Source: Clostridium vitabionis (GTDB lineage: Bacteria > Bacillota > Clostridia > Lachnospirales > Lachnospiraceae). From it: a stretch of DNA of 64,000 nucleotides. Of the stretch, positions 40,455-49,572 are shown one piece after another. Within the stretch, counting starts at the first letter, position 1. Each line of letters begins with the position of its first letter. The notes below the pieces were generated by a model. The model was not told the DNA's origin. It did no database searches and worked only from the letters and a program-made list of their open reading frames with translations. Where the stretch lies: assembly GCF_015351765.1 (NCBI RefSeq), contig NZ_JADKQA010000002.1:330913-394912 (forward strand), given 5' to 3'. A program made the translations under genes and the position numbers.

Positions 40455-42419
40455 ATGGAAGAGAAAAGAGATCTTTCCCGCGACATAGAAGAGGAGGAAG
40501 ATGAGGACGAGGATGAGATGTCTCCCCGGCAGAAGGGGATCCAGATCGGCATCGCCGCGGCGCTTCTTCTGGCAGCCGTCGCGATCGACCGGCATTTCCC
40601 GGGACTTTCCATGGGAAAGCGGCTTCTGATCTACCTTGTGCCGTATTTTGCCGCGGGCTTTGACGTCCTCAGGGAGGCAGTGGAAAATATCGGCCATGGC
40701 CAGCTTTTCGATGAGGATTTCCTGATGTGCGTCGCCACCATCGGCGCCCTCGCCATCGGGTTCCTCCCGGGAACCGAACCGGAATTTACCGAGGCTGTGT
40801 TCGTCATGCTGTTCTTCCAGGTCGGGGAGCTCGTTGAGGGGATCGCCGAGGGCAATTCGGAGCGGTCGATCTCCCAGCTGATCGACATCCGGCCGGATAC
40901 CGCGCATGTGGAGCGCGGCGGCAGGATTGCCACTGTAGACCCGGATGAGGTCAGCGTCGGCGAGACCGTGGTGATCCGCCCGGGCGAAAAGGTGCCGATG
41001 GACGGCCGGGTCATCGAGGGAACCTCCAGCCTCAATACCGTGGCGCTGACCGGGGAAAGCGAGCCCAGAGACGTCGGGGCGGGGGATGACATCCTCTCCG
41101 GGTGTGTCAATCTGAGCGGCGTGCTCCGGGTCAGGGTGACCAAGGGGTTCGGCGAATCCACCGCGTCGAAAATCCTCGACATGGTGAAGAACGCCGGGGA
41201 GAACAAGGCAAGGAGCGAGAAGTTTATCACTCGCTTCGCGCGGGTGTACACCCCGGCCGTCGTCTTCTCGGCGATCGCGCTGGCCTTCCTCCCGCCGCTC
41301 CTGTCCGGGAATTTCCGGATGAACTTTGCCATCTGGCTTACCCGCGCGCTGACCTTCCTGGTGGTCTCCTGCCCGTGCGCCCTCGTGATCTCCGTGCCGC
41401 TGACCTTCTTCGGCGGCATCGGCGGGGCCTCAAAGCGGGGAATCCTGGTCAAGGGGTCCAATTATCTTGACGCCCTCGCCAAGGCGGACACCGTGGTCTT
41501 CGACAAGACCGGCACACTGACCCGGGGAGTCTTCCAGGTGACTGACCTTCATCCGGAGGCGATTGACGAGCACGAGCTGCTCCATCTGGCCGCCCACGTG
41601 GAGCGCTATTCCAGCCATCCGATTGCCATGTCCCTGAGAACTGCCTTCGGCAAAGAGGATGACGGCTGCACCGTGGAAAATGTTGAGGAGATCGCCGGCC
41701 GGGGCGTCCGCGCGTCGGTCAACGGGCATGTGGTCTGCGTCGGCAACGCGAAAATGATGGACGATATCGGGGCAAAATGGAGCCGCTGTGAGACCCCGGG
41801 GACGATCATCCATGTGGCGATGGACGGAACCTATATCGGGCATATCCATATCTCCGATGTCGTGAAGCCGGAATCGGCGAAGGCGATCCGGGAGCTTCGG
41901 GAACTCGGCATCCGCCGGACGGTAATGCTGACCGGCGACCGGGAAAAGGTGGCCGCTGAGGTTGCGGGAAAGCTCGGGATCGAGGAGTACCGCGCGGAAC
42001 TCCTCCCGGCGGACAAGGTCAGCGCGGTGGAACAGCTTCTCCGGGAAAAGGATCATGAGAAGACCCTTGTCTTCGTCGGCGACGGCATCAACGATGCCCC
42101 GGTGCTCTCCCGCGCTGATGTGGGCATCGCCATGGGCGCCATGGGATCGGACGCGGCAATCGAGGCGGCGGACGTCGTCCTCATGGACGACAAGCCGGAC
42201 AAGGTGGCAGCTGCCTGCCGCATCGCAAGAAGAACCCTTGGCATCGCCCGGCAGAATATCGCCTTTGCCATCGGGGTGAAGGTGCTGATCCTCGTCCTCG
42301 CGGCGTTCGGCCTGGCCAATATGTATATGGCCGTCTTCGGCGATGTCGGTGTCATGATCCTCTGCGTGATCAACGCGGCGAGGGCGCTCGGGAGCGGAAA
42401 GCGCCGGACAGCGGGGTAA
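40455..42419 (+). CDS. P1B-type heavy-metal translocating ATPase (Zn/Cd-type)
   Basis: 654 residues. Starts MEEKRDLSRDIEEEEDEDED: an acidic segment replaces the usual N-terminal HMA metal domain. Then GESEP in the actuator domain, metal-site motif VSCPCALVISVP, phosphorylation site DKTGTLT, the HP motif (SSHPIA) and hinge GDGINDAPVLSRADVGIAMG. The CPC motif indicates soft or transition metals (Zn, Cd, Pb, Cu); the ArsR-type operator supports Zn/Cd. Start at 40455 has GAGGAGATA upstream. Next to the iron importer but with its own promoter. Confidence 0.92.
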   Translation: MEEKRDLSRDIEEEEDEDEDEMSPRQKGIQIGIAAALLLAAVAIDRHFPGLSMGKRLLIYLVPYFAAGFDVLREAVENIGHGQLFDEDFLMCVATIGALAIGFLPGTEPEFTEAVFVMLFFQVGELVEGIAEGNSERSISQLIDIRPDTAHVERGGRIATVDPDEVSVGETVVIRPGEKVPMDGRVIEGTSSLNTVALTGESEPRDVGAGDDILSGCVNLSGVLRVRVTKGFGESTASKILDMVKNAGENKARSEKFITRFARVYTPAVVFSAIALAFLPPLLSGNFRMNFAIWLTRALTFLVVSCPCALVISVPLTFFGGIGGASKRGILVKGSNYLDALAKADTVVFDKTGTLTRGVFQVTDLHPEAIDEHELLHLAAHVERYSSHPIAMSLRTAFGKEDDGCTVENVEEIAGRGVRASVNGHVVCVGNAKMMDDIGAKWSRCETPGTIIHVAMDGTYIGHIHISDVVKPESAKAIRELRELGIRRTVMLTGDREKVAAEVAGKLGIEEYRAELLPADKVSAVEQLLREKDHEKTLVFVGDGINDAPVLSRADVGIAMGAMGSDAAIEAADVVLMDDKPDKVAAACRIARRTLGIARQNIAFAIGVKVLILVLAAFGLANMYMAVFGDVGVMILCVINAARALGSGKRRTAG

Positions 42420-42573
42420 CTGCCTCCCGTGGGGAAACCGGCCGCCGAACGACTGTGGCGCCTGCCACATGCCGGGGAAGCCCGCAAAGCTGTCCGCGGG
42501 CAGCCGATGTGAGGGCGCTCTTCCGGCATGTGCTGGACAGCAGCAAAAAGTGCCGCAGGGCGCGGAAAAGTGC

Positions 42574-42602
42574 TTGTACTTTATCTCAGCCCATGGTAAT
42601 AT
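42574..42602 (+). promoter_or_regulatory. rpsB-tsf promoter
   Basis: -35 TTGTAC (42574-42579) and -10 TAATAT (42597-42602), 17 bases apart, give a ~108-base leader before rpsB. The leader is GC-rich with several pairable runs (GCCGGGCGGATCC, GGCCGGTGCCCG) and could be the autoregulatory S2 leader known in many bacteria. The 297-base gap 42420-42716 holds nothing else. Confidence 0.6.
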
Positions 42603-42716
42603 ATCAAAGTTGACGAAAATTCACGCCGGGCGGATCCCACAGGCCGGTGCCCGATCAGGGTCCCCGCGGGAGCAAAAGAAGACGGCGGAAGAAAAACCAA
42701 ACATGGAGGAAAAAAC

Positions 42717-43451
42717 ATGAGCGTCATTTCTATGAAGCAGTTACTTGAAGCCGGTGTTCACTTCGGCCACCAGACCAGAAGATGGAACCCCAAGATGGGC
42801 CAGTACATCTACACCGAGAGAAACGGCATCCACATCATCGACCTGCAGAAGACGGTCGGCATGATCGACGATGCCTACAAGGCCATGGGCCAGATCGCTG
42901 CTGACGGCGGCACTGTTCTCTTTGTCGGCACGAAGAAGCAGGCTCAGGATACCGTAAAGAACGAGGCTGAGAGATGCGGCATGTACTATGTCAATGAAAG
43001 ATGGCTCGGCGGCATGCTGACCAACTTCAAGACCATCCAGAGCCGTATCGCAAGACTCAAGGAGATCGAGCAGATGTCCAACGACGGCACCTTCGACGTA
43101 CTGCCGAAGAAGGAAGTTGCTGGCCTTAAGAAGGAGTGGGACAAGCTGGAGAAGAACCTTGGCGGTATCAAGGATATGAAGCACATCCCGGATGCCATCT
43201 TCGTTGTTGACCCGAAGAAGGAGAGAATCTGCGTTGAGGAAGCACAGAAGCTGGGCATCACCCTGTTCGGCATCTGCGATACCAACTGCGATCCGGATGA
43301 GCTCGACTATGTCATCCCGGGCAATGACGACGCCATCCGCGCTGTCCGCCTGATCGTCTCCAAGATGGCTGACGCGATCGTTGAGGCAAAGCAGGGCGAG
43401 GCAGAAGCAGCTGCTGCCGGCGAGGCAGAGGAAGCTCCGGCTGAGGCCTGA
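42717..43451 (+). CDS. rpsB: 30S ribosomal protein S2
   Basis: 244 residues: [55 protein letters not shown] and [19 protein letters not shown] are diagnostic of S2. C-terminus ends in an Ala/Glu-rich tail. Essential small-subunit protein; paired with tsf as in most bacteria. AGGAGG-like site (TGGAGGAAAA) upstream. Confidence 0.99.
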   Translation: MSVISMKQLLEAGVHFGHQTRRWNPKMGQYIYTERNGIHIIDLQKTVGMIDDAYKAMGQIAADGGTVLFVGTKKQAQDTVKNEAERCGMYYVNERWLGGMLTNFKTIQSRIARLKEIEQMSNDGTFDVLPKKEVAGLKKEWDKLEKNLGGIKDMKHIPDAIFVVDPKKERICVEEAQKLGITLFGICDTNCDPDELDYVIPGNDDAIRAVRLIVSKMADAIVEAKQGEAEAAAAGEAEEAPAEA

Positions 43452-43480
43452 GATTTCCTGGGAGAATAACAGATCATCAG

Positions 43481-43512
43481 GTGCCGGATCGGCGGTTTCG
43501 CAGACCCGGCAC
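43481..43512 (+). promoter_or_regulatory. Stem-loop between rpsB and tsf
   Basis: GTGCCGG (43481-43487) pairs with CCGGCAC (43506-43512), then TCTTTGAG. An attenuating hairpin in this 106-base gap would lower tsf relative to rpsB or stabilise the rpsB message. Confidence 0.45.
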
Positions 43513-43557
43513 TCTTTGAGAAGAGAACTGGGATAACCATTAAGAAGGGAGATTACC

Positions 43558-44490
43558 ATGGCAATTACAGCTAAGCAGGTAAAGGAATTACGTGATATGA
43601 CCGGTGCCGGCATGATGGCCTGCAAGAAGGCACTGACCGAGACCGACGGTGATTTCGACAAGGCAATTGAGTTCCTGAGAGAGAAGGGACTTGCCGGCGC
43701 AGAGAAGAAGGCCGGAAGAATCGCCGCAGAGGGCATCTGCGCAACCAAGATCTCCGAGGACGGCAAGAAGGGCGTTGTCGTAGAGGTCAATGCCGAGACC
43801 GACTTCGTTGCGAAGAACGAGAAGTTCAGAAGCTATGTTGCTGACGTAGCTGCCCAGGCACTGACCACCTCCGCTCCGGACATCGACGCTTTCCTGGCGG
43901 AGAAGTGGGCACAGGATCCGACCGAGACCGTTGCCGAGGCTCTTTCCCGCGAGATCTCCATCATCGGCGAGAACATGCACATCCGCCGCTTCAAGCAGAT
44001 CGACGAGCCGAACGGCGTTGTTGTCTCCTACATCCACGCGGACGGCAAGATCGGCGTTCTCGTTGACCTCGAGACAGGCGTTGTCAATGACGCGGTCCTG
44101 GAGATGGGCAAGAATGTTGCCATGCAGGTAGCTGCCCTCAAGCCGAAGTATACCGACCGCTCCGAGGTTGACCAGGATTACCTCGCGCACGAGACCGAGA
44201 TCATCACCGCGGCCGCGAAGAACGAGAAGCCGGATGCCAACGACAAGATCATCAGCGGCATGGTACAGGGAAGAATCAACAAGGAACTCAAGGAAATCTG
44301 CCTTGTTGACCAGGTCTATGTCAAGGCTGAGGACGGCAAGCAGTCCGTACAGAAGTACGTTGACCAGGTAGCCAAGGAGAACGGCACGAAGATCAAGGTG
44401 AAGGGCTTCGTCCGCTTCGAGACCGGCGAGGGCCTGGAGAAGAAGAGCGAGAACTTCGCGGAGGAAGTTGCCGCGCAGATGAAGAAGTAA
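43558..44490 (+). CDS. tsf: Elongation factor Ts
   Basis: 310 residues: MAITAKQVKELRDMTGAGMMACKKAL, KKAGRIAAEG, EVNAETDFVAKNEKFRSYV and GKNVAMQVAALKP are standard EF-Ts signatures. Exchanges GDP for GTP on EF-Tu. Good ribosome binding site (AAGGGAGATTACC). Confidence 0.99.
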   Translation: MAITAKQVKELRDMTGAGMMACKKALTETDGDFDKAIEFLREKGLAGAEKKAGRIAAEGICATKISEDGKKGVVVEVNAETDFVAKNEKFRSYVADVAAQALTTSAPDIDAFLAEKWAQDPTETVAEALSREISIIGENMHIRRFKQIDEPNGVVVSYIHADGKIGVLVDLETGVVNDAVLEMGKNVAMQVAALKPKYTDRSEVDQDYLAHETEIITAAAKNEKPDANDKIISGMVQGRINKELKEICLVDQVYVKAEDGKQSVQKYVDQVAKENGTKIKVKGFVRFETGEGLEKKSENFAEEVAAQMKK

Positions 44491-44525
44491 TTTGAATCTT
44501 CACTGACATCAATATAGAGAATGGG

Positions 44526-44575
44526 AATCCCGGAAATGGTGGAAGATAGATATTTTTGCCGTTTCCGGGATTTTT
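44526..44575 (+). terminator. Terminator of rpsB-tsf
   Basis: AATCCCGGAAA (about 44526-44536) pairs perfectly with TTTCCGGGATT (44562-44572), followed by TTT. The loop is about 25 bases. Confidence 0.7.
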
Positions 44576-44633
44576 CTGCATGCAGGGGCGGCGAGCAGGG
44601 GCTCCGTACGAATAATCAGGTCAGCACCCTTCC

Positions 44634-44773
44634 AGCCCGAATTGTGGTAAAGTACACCGCAATTCGGGCTGTGGGCGGGCAGAGCGGCTGCGCCGCTTGC
44701 CCGCCCCGTAGAAAGCCAGTAATATTTGTCCGGTGAGCGAGTTCCCGGGCAAATTCCATATCTTTCTACGGGG
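44634..44773. repeat. Cluster of three strong hairpins between tsf and the polysaccharide cluster
   Basis: Stem 1: AGCCCGAATTG (44634-44644) / CAATTCGGGCT (44660-44670). Stem 2: GGGCGGGCA + AGCGGC (44673-44688, one bulged G) / GCCGCT + TGCCCGCCC (44692-44706). Stem 3: CCCCGTAGAAAG (44704-44715) / CTTTCTACGGGG (44762-44773) enclosing ATTTGTCCGG / CCGGGCAAAT (44724-44754). Stems 2 and 3 share three bases, so they compete. They lie in the 413-base gap 44491-44903, upstream of the promoter at 44833; no gene was seen there. Confidence 0.75.
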
Positions 44774-44832
44774 TGCTGACCCAGATACCAAAATCTTAAG
44801 TTTTTGCTCATATTTTCTCAAATCCCCGCCGG

Positions 44833-44861
44833 TTGAACCCCCTTCCATTCGATGCTATACT
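44833..44861 (+). promoter_or_regulatory. Promoter of the surface polysaccharide cluster
   Basis: -35 TTGAAC (44833-44838) and -10 TATACT (44856-44861) are 17 bases apart, 43 bases before the first gene. Short gaps and overlaps from there to 63 kb suggest one long transcript. Confidence 0.6.
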
Positions 44862-44903
44862 TATCCTTGTATTTCCGCAGCAAATCAGAGGATGGTCGGA
44901 TCG

Positions 44904-46325
44904 ATGAACCATTTTGAAAAATACAAACGCCTGATCAAGATTGGCTTTGCCGCCGTGCTGGTGTTCACCATGAGCGCGGTCTACGGCTATATCTGGATCA
45001 ATTATTACAACAAGATCATCTGGGCCCCCTTCTGGCGCCGGGGCAACTGGATGATGATCTTCATCTACACGGTTCTGCTGATCTTTTTTAACTACATTTA
45101 CGGCGGGTTTAAAATCGGCGTCCTGGAGCGGGGCAATCTGATCTACTCCCAGATCATTTCCCTCATCGCCACAGACTTTGTGACTTATTTCCAGATCACG
45201 GTGCAGGACAAGCGGTTCACCACGCCGATTCCCCTGCTGGTGAATTTCGGCATCAGTGTGTTCCTGACCTGCCTGCTGACTTACCTCTTCTCCCGCATTT
45301 ACCGCCGCATCTTTCCACCCAGGAAAATGCTTCTGGTCTGCGGGGACCATTATGATTACCATCTGATGGAGAAGATGAACTCGCGGGAGGACAAGTACCA
45401 GATCATTGCCCGGGAACATTACCGGAATGTCTGGGATAAGATGTCCGAGATCGCGCCGCAGTATGACGCGGTGATCGTGGGCGATATCCCGTCCCATGAG
45501 AGAAACCGCATGATCAAGGACTGTTTCGCCCTGGGTGTCCGCACCTACAGCGTGCCGAAGATTTCCGACATCCTGCTCAGGAGCTCCACGGATTTCAATC
45601 TCTTTGATTCTCCGCTGCTGCTCTCCAGGAACAACGGCCTGCAGGTGGAGGAGGAATTCGTAAAGCGCCTGATGGATATCATCCTCTCGCTGATCGGCCT
45701 CATCCTGACCTCCCCGATCTTCCTGATCGCCGGACTTTGTATTCATCTGACCGACCATGGGCCGGTGTTCTACCGGCAGAAGAGGCTGACCAAGGACGGA
45801 AAGGTCTTTGACATCCTGAAATTCCGGACCATGGTGGTGGACGCCGAGAAGATCGGCGGCCCCCAGCTCTCCACCGAGAACGACCCGCGCATCCTGCCAG
45901 TGGGCCGCGTTCTCCGCAGTGTCCGCCTGGACGAGCTTCCCCAGTTAATCAATATTCTCCGGGGGGAAATGTCCCTGGTCGGGCCCCGGCCCGAGCGGCC
46001 GGAGATCGCCGCCGAGATTGAGAAGCAGATCCCGGAATTCCGCTACCGTTTGAAGGTCAAGGCCGGCCTCACCGGCTACGCCCAGGTCTACGGAAAGTAC
46101 AGTACCTCCTTCTACGACAAGCTGAAGCTGGACCTCACCTATATCCGGAACTACTCGATGCTGCTGGACTTAAAGCTCATCGTCCTGACACCGAAGATTA
46201 TGTTCATCAAGGAAGCCTCCGAAGGCATCTCCGAGGATTCCCCGATGTACACCGAGGAGAAGGTCCGCGGAGAGAGAACCTGCAAGGATGACCTCCCGGA
46301 GGAGACCAGAGGACAGAATACATGA
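44904..46325 (+). CDS. Polyprenyl-phosphate sugar-1-phosphate transferase (initiating glycosyltransferase)
   Basis: About 473 residues. N-terminal membrane segments and a nucleotide-binding-like middle region (MLLVCGDHYDYHLMEKM...), then the bacterial sugar transferase domain from about residue 255: KRLMDIILSLIGLILTSPIF, FYRQKRLTKDGKVFDILKFRTM, RVLRSVRLDELPQLINILRG, MSLVGPRPERPE and AGLTGYAQVYGKYSTSFYDKL. It puts the first sugar phosphate on undecaprenyl phosphate. First gene of the cluster; ATG at 44904, with 44892 as an alternative. Overlaps the next gene by four bases. Confidence 0.93.
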   Translation: MNHFEKYKRLIKIGFAAVLVFTMSAVYGYIWINYYNKIIWAPFWRRGNWMMIFIYTVLLIFFNYIYGGFKIGVLERGNLIYSQIISLIATDFVTYFQITVQDKRFTTPIPLLVNFGISVFLTCLLTYLFSRIYRRIFPPRKMLLVCGDHYDYHLMEKMNSREDKYQIIAREHYRNVWDKMSEIAPQYDAVIVGDIPSHERNRMIKDCFALGVRTYSVPKISDILLRSSTDFNLFDSPLLLSRNNGLQVEEEFVKRLMDIILSLIGLILTSPIFLIAGLCIHLTDHGPVFYRQKRLTKDGKVFDILKFRTMVVDAEKIGGPQLSTENDPRILPVGRVLRSVRLDELPQLINILRGEMSLVGPRPERPEIAAEIEKQIPEFRYRLKVKAGLTGYAQVYGKYSTSFYDKLKLDLTYIRNYSMLLDLKLIVLTPKIMFIKEASEGISEDSPMYTEEKVRGERTCKDDLPEETRGQNT

Positions 46326-47551
46326 GAAAAGTCTTGATTGTCAGCCATGTGAGCGGCTTTGTCCCGCAATTTGAGATGAACAATGTCCGCCTCCTGCAGG
46401 AGATGGGCTGCGAGGTCCACTATGCCTCGAACTTCCACAACCCGTCCTACGGGGACGACAACCGCCGCCTCGAGGGGACGGGGATTATCTGCCATCAGGT
46501 GGATTTTGTCCGCACGCCCTACAGCCTTAAGAACATCCGCGCCTATGGCCAGCTCCGCCGGCTGATGGAAGAACACGATTTTGCCCTTGTCCACTGCCAC
46601 AACCCCATGAGCGCGGCGCTGACCCGCCTCGCCGCCAGGGCGACCCACACGGCGCCGGTCATCTACACGGCCCACGGGTTCCATTTCTATCAGGGCGCAC
46701 CGCTGCACATGTGGTTCATCTACGGCACCATGGAATGGCTGCTGTCCTTCCTCACCTGCGAACAGATCTGCATTAACAAGGAAGATTATGCCTTCGCGAA
46801 AAAGCACTTCCACTGCAGGAGAGTGGACTATGTGCCGGGGGTGGGGATTGATATTGAGAAGATTCGCGGCACAGCCGGCGCTAATGAGGAGAGTGCTGAG
46901 GTAGCTGCGCGCTATGACGGTGAGGGAAGACGGAATCCGGAAAATATCATTTCATCGGCAGTCAAAAGGCAGCAGATGCATATCCCGGAAGACGCCTTTG
47001 TGATTGTAACTGCCGGAGAACTGATTCCCCGCAAGAATCAGGCTGTGCTTCTCCAAATGATGAAGTTATTGAAGAAATCAGAAAAAATTGAAGAAAAACG
47101 GTCAATTCTGCTGATCTGCGGTCACGGAGAATTGGACCAGGAACTGAAAAGACTCGCGATGGAACTCGGAGTTCAGGATCGGGTCCGCTTCCTCGGCTAT
47201 CGGGACGATCTCTATGATATCTATCGGGCATCCGATGTCTTTGCATTTCCTTCACTGCAGGAGGGAATGCCGGCGGCCCTTATGGAAGCAATGGCGTGCG
47301 GACTGCCCGCTGTATGTTCCGATATCCGTGGCAGTTCTGAATTGATTGATCAGGGAAAGGGCGGATATCGCGCTGCACGGAAAGATGTAGAGGAATATGC
47401 CAGATATGTCCGAAGAATCCGGGCAAAGACAGCACTTGCTGACACGATGGGGTATTATAATCAAAATAAGGCAGAAAAATATTCGCAGCGGCATATCATC
47501 CCAAGAATGGCCGGAATCTACGAATATTGGATGTCTTTTCATAATGCATGA
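46322..47551 (+). CDS. Glycosyltransferase family 4
   Basis: 409 residues, GT-B fold: MRKVLIVSHVSGFVPQFEMNN at the N-terminus, TAHGFHFYQGAP, then VIVTAGELIPRKNQAVLL, RVRFLGYRDDLYDIYRASDVFAFPSLQEGMPAALMEAMACGLPAV with the conserved E-x7-E donor site. Resembles EPS/capsule GTs of the EpsD type. An Asn/Glu-rich insertion (about 185-215) is unusual. Adds a sugar to the lipid-linked intermediate in the cytoplasm. Confidence 0.9.
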   Translation: MRKVLIVSHVSGFVPQFEMNNVRLLQEMGCEVHYASNFHNPSYGDDNRRLEGTGIICHQVDFVRTPYSLKNIRAYGQLRRLMEEHDFALVHCHNPMSAALTRLAARATHTAPVIYTAHGFHFYQGAPLHMWFIYGTMEWLLSFLTCEQICINKEDYAFAKKHFHCRRVDYVPGVGIDIEKIRGTAGANEESAEVAARYDGEGRRNPENIISSAVKRQQMHIPEDAFVIVTAGELIPRKNQAVLLQMMKLLKKSEKIEEKRSILLICGHGELDQELKRLAMELGVQDRVRFLGYRDDLYDIYRASDVFAFPSLQEGMPAALMEAMACGLPAVCSDIRGSSELIDQGKGGYRAARKDVEEYARYVRRIRAKTALADTMGYYNQNKAEKYSQRHIIPRMAGIYEYWMSFHNA

Positions 47552-47560
47552 GGGCTGTCT

Positions 47561-48616
47561 ATGCGGAAAAAGCGAGTGCTTCACCTGTTAAAATCGGAGA
47601 TCTATTCCGGTGCAGAGAATGTCGTCTGTGAGATTATCCGGAATCTTTCGGATCAGTATGATTTTTTGTATGTGGCATCCGAGGGGCCAATCCGGAAAGT
47701 CCTGACAAGGGAACATATTCCCTTTATTCTTCTTCGGCCATATAATCTGATGACACTGCGGATGGTGATTGACCGGTTTCACCCCGATGTTATTCATGCC
47801 CATGACTTTACAGCCAGCGTCTATGCGGCACTGGCGGCGGGAAGAACTGTGCCGGTGATTTCCCAGCTCCATTATGATCCTCCGTGGGTGTATCATAAAA
47901 ATGTGAAGACGCTGACATATTCGGTGGCTTTAAAGAACATTCAAAGGCTGTACCTTGTCACTCCTGTCCATATGAAAAAGCTGGCTTTTTACCCTGTCTG
48001 CCGCGATAAAATCCGGGTTATAGGCAATCCGGTCAGCACGGAAGAAATCCGTGAAAGGGCGGCAGAGCAGGAGGGAGGCGAGCCATCGGATGTTTTGTTC
48101 ATCGGCCGGCTGGAAGAGCAGAAGGATCCTCTCCGTTTTATCCGAATTATTGATCATCTGAAAAGGAGCGGACAATTTCATATTCAGGCAATTATGCTTG
48201 GCGATGGAAATCTGAAAAGAGAGTGTGCACTTGAGATTCATAAGAGGGGATTAAGCGGGAACATTGCCATGAAGGGCTTTGTGAACAATCCTCTTGCCTA
48301 TTTGAAAAAAACGAAAGTTTTGTGCATGACCTCAAAATTTGAAGGATTTGGTCTGGTTTGCATTGAGGCGGCTTCCCTTTCTATTCCGGTGGTGACGACG
48401 AAAACTTCGGGCACGCTGAACATTTATCACGCTGCGGATCAGATTCTCTTTGACCAGGATGAGGAGATAGAAAACCGGATTACAGAACTGCTCCAGAATA
48501 AGGATGAATGGAGCAGAGCCTCCAGGCAGTCGCAGGAAATCTCGGAAAAGATGGAGAATTATCACAAGTATTTCCGACGGATCGACAGAGGATATCAGGA
48601 GCTGACAGCAAGATGA
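47561..48616 (+). CDS. Glycosyltransferase family 4
   Basis: 351 residues: KRVLHLLKSEIYSGAENVVCEII at the N-terminus, then DVLFIGRLEEQKDPLRFIRI, AIMLGDGN and MTSKFEGFGLVCIEAASLSIPVV, where the donor-site Glu pair lies (EGFGLVCIE). GT-B fold, capsule/EPS type. Stop overlaps the GT8 start (ATGA). From here to 50 kb the DNA is more AT-rich than the flanking housekeeping genes, hinting at separate ancestry. Confidence 0.9.
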   Translation: MRKKRVLHLLKSEIYSGAENVVCEIIRNLSDQYDFLYVASEGPIRKVLTREHIPFILLRPYNLMTLRMVIDRFHPDVIHAHDFTASVYAALAAGRTVPVISQLHYDPPWVYHKNVKTLTYSVALKNIQRLYLVTPVHMKKLAFYPVCRDKIRVIGNPVSTEEIRERAAEQEGGEPSDVLFIGRLEEQKDPLRFIRIIDHLKRSGQFHIQAIMLGDGNLKRECALEIHKRGLSGNIAMKGFVNNPLAYLKKTKVLCMTSKFEGFGLVCIEAASLSIPVVTTKTSGTLNIYHAADQILFDQDEEIENRITELLQNKDEWSRASRQSQEISEKMENYHKYFRRIDRGYQELTAR

Positions 48617-49566
48617 TCAGTAAGACGAAGGAAATTTTCTACGCCTGTGATGGAAATTATCTCACACAGACTCTGGTGTCGGCGGAAACACTGCTTCGGC
48701 ATAATCCGGACGCACAGATCACAATTGCCGGTGATCATTTTACCAAAGAAGATCAGGCGCGGGTTTATCGTCAATTTCAGGTCTGGCACAAAGATATCCG
48801 TCTGATCGATTTAAATGGATTCTTTCCTGACGCCGCATTTCAGACTGATGCTTTTCATGCGAGGTCAATTTATGCGAAATTATTCATCGATCAGATCTAC
48901 GCCGGCGGCCGTGTCCTTTATCTCGACAGCGATACGGTAATCTGTGGTAAATTAGATAAATTATTTTCGATGAATCTGGGAGAGTGCATTGCGGCAGCAG
49001 TGAAGATGCCTTATCCGGAAGAATTCCGGAAGAGGATGGGTCTTCCAGCAGAGATTCCCTATTTCTGTGACGGTGTGGTATTATTTGATATCGACCGATG
49101 GAGGGAAGACGGATGTTCCAGGAAGAGCCTGCAGCTTATCCGGAAGAATAAGGGAAATCCACCGGGACAGAGTGAGGGCGTTCTGAATGCCATCCTGTCC
49201 GGAAGGATCCGGGCATTACCGCCGGAATATAATCTCATGTCAGGCCTGATCTATTACTCTGCGGACCAGATGGCCAGGTTATATGGATGCTGGGATTATT
49301 ATCCGGAAGATGACCGCAAAAAAGCATTGAAGCATCCGATCATTGTTCATTATCTGCGGGAATTGTATAATCGACCGTGGTTTTTGCCATGTGATCATCC
49401 ATACCGGAAGATCTACTGGAGGGCCAATGCGGAATTATTGGAACCGGGAAAGAGAAAATGGAGATTTCTTCCGGCTCATACGATCGCTACGCGGGTTCTG
49501 CGCAGAATATTTCCCTTTGACCTATTCTGCCATGCTTTTCAATACAGACATCGATGGAGAAAATGA
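48613..49566 (+). CDS. Glycosyltransferase family 8
   Basis: 317 residues. EIFYACDGNYLTQTLVSAETLL at the N-terminus, YAKLFIDQIYAGGRVLYLDSDTVICGKLD with the DxD metal motif (Asp-Ser-Asp), and FCDGVVLFDIDRWR are GT8 signatures (LgtC/galactosyl- or glucosyltransferase type, retaining). Start at 48613, overlapping the previous stop. The linkage made is not predictable. Confidence 0.9.
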   Translation: MISKTKEIFYACDGNYLTQTLVSAETLLRHNPDAQITIAGDHFTKEDQARVYRQFQVWHKDIRLIDLNGFFPDAAFQTDAFHARSIYAKLFIDQIYAGGRVLYLDSDTVICGKLDKLFSMNLGECIAAAVKMPYPEEFRKRMGLPAEIPYFCDGVVLFDIDRWREDGCSRKSLQLIRKNKGNPPGQSEGVLNAILSGRIRALPPEYNLMSGLIYYSADQMARLYGCWDYYPEDDRKKALKHPIIVHYLRELYNRPWFLPCDHPYRKIYWRANAELLEPGKRKWRFLPAHTIATRVLRRIFPFDLFCHAFQYRHRWRK

Positions 49567-49572
49567 GTAGCA

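Noticed and set aside
46822-46950. Frameshift or disruption in the first GT4 gene
   Set aside because: The Asn/Glu-rich insertion is in frame and flanking GT-B motifs are intact, so it is treated as a natural insertion.
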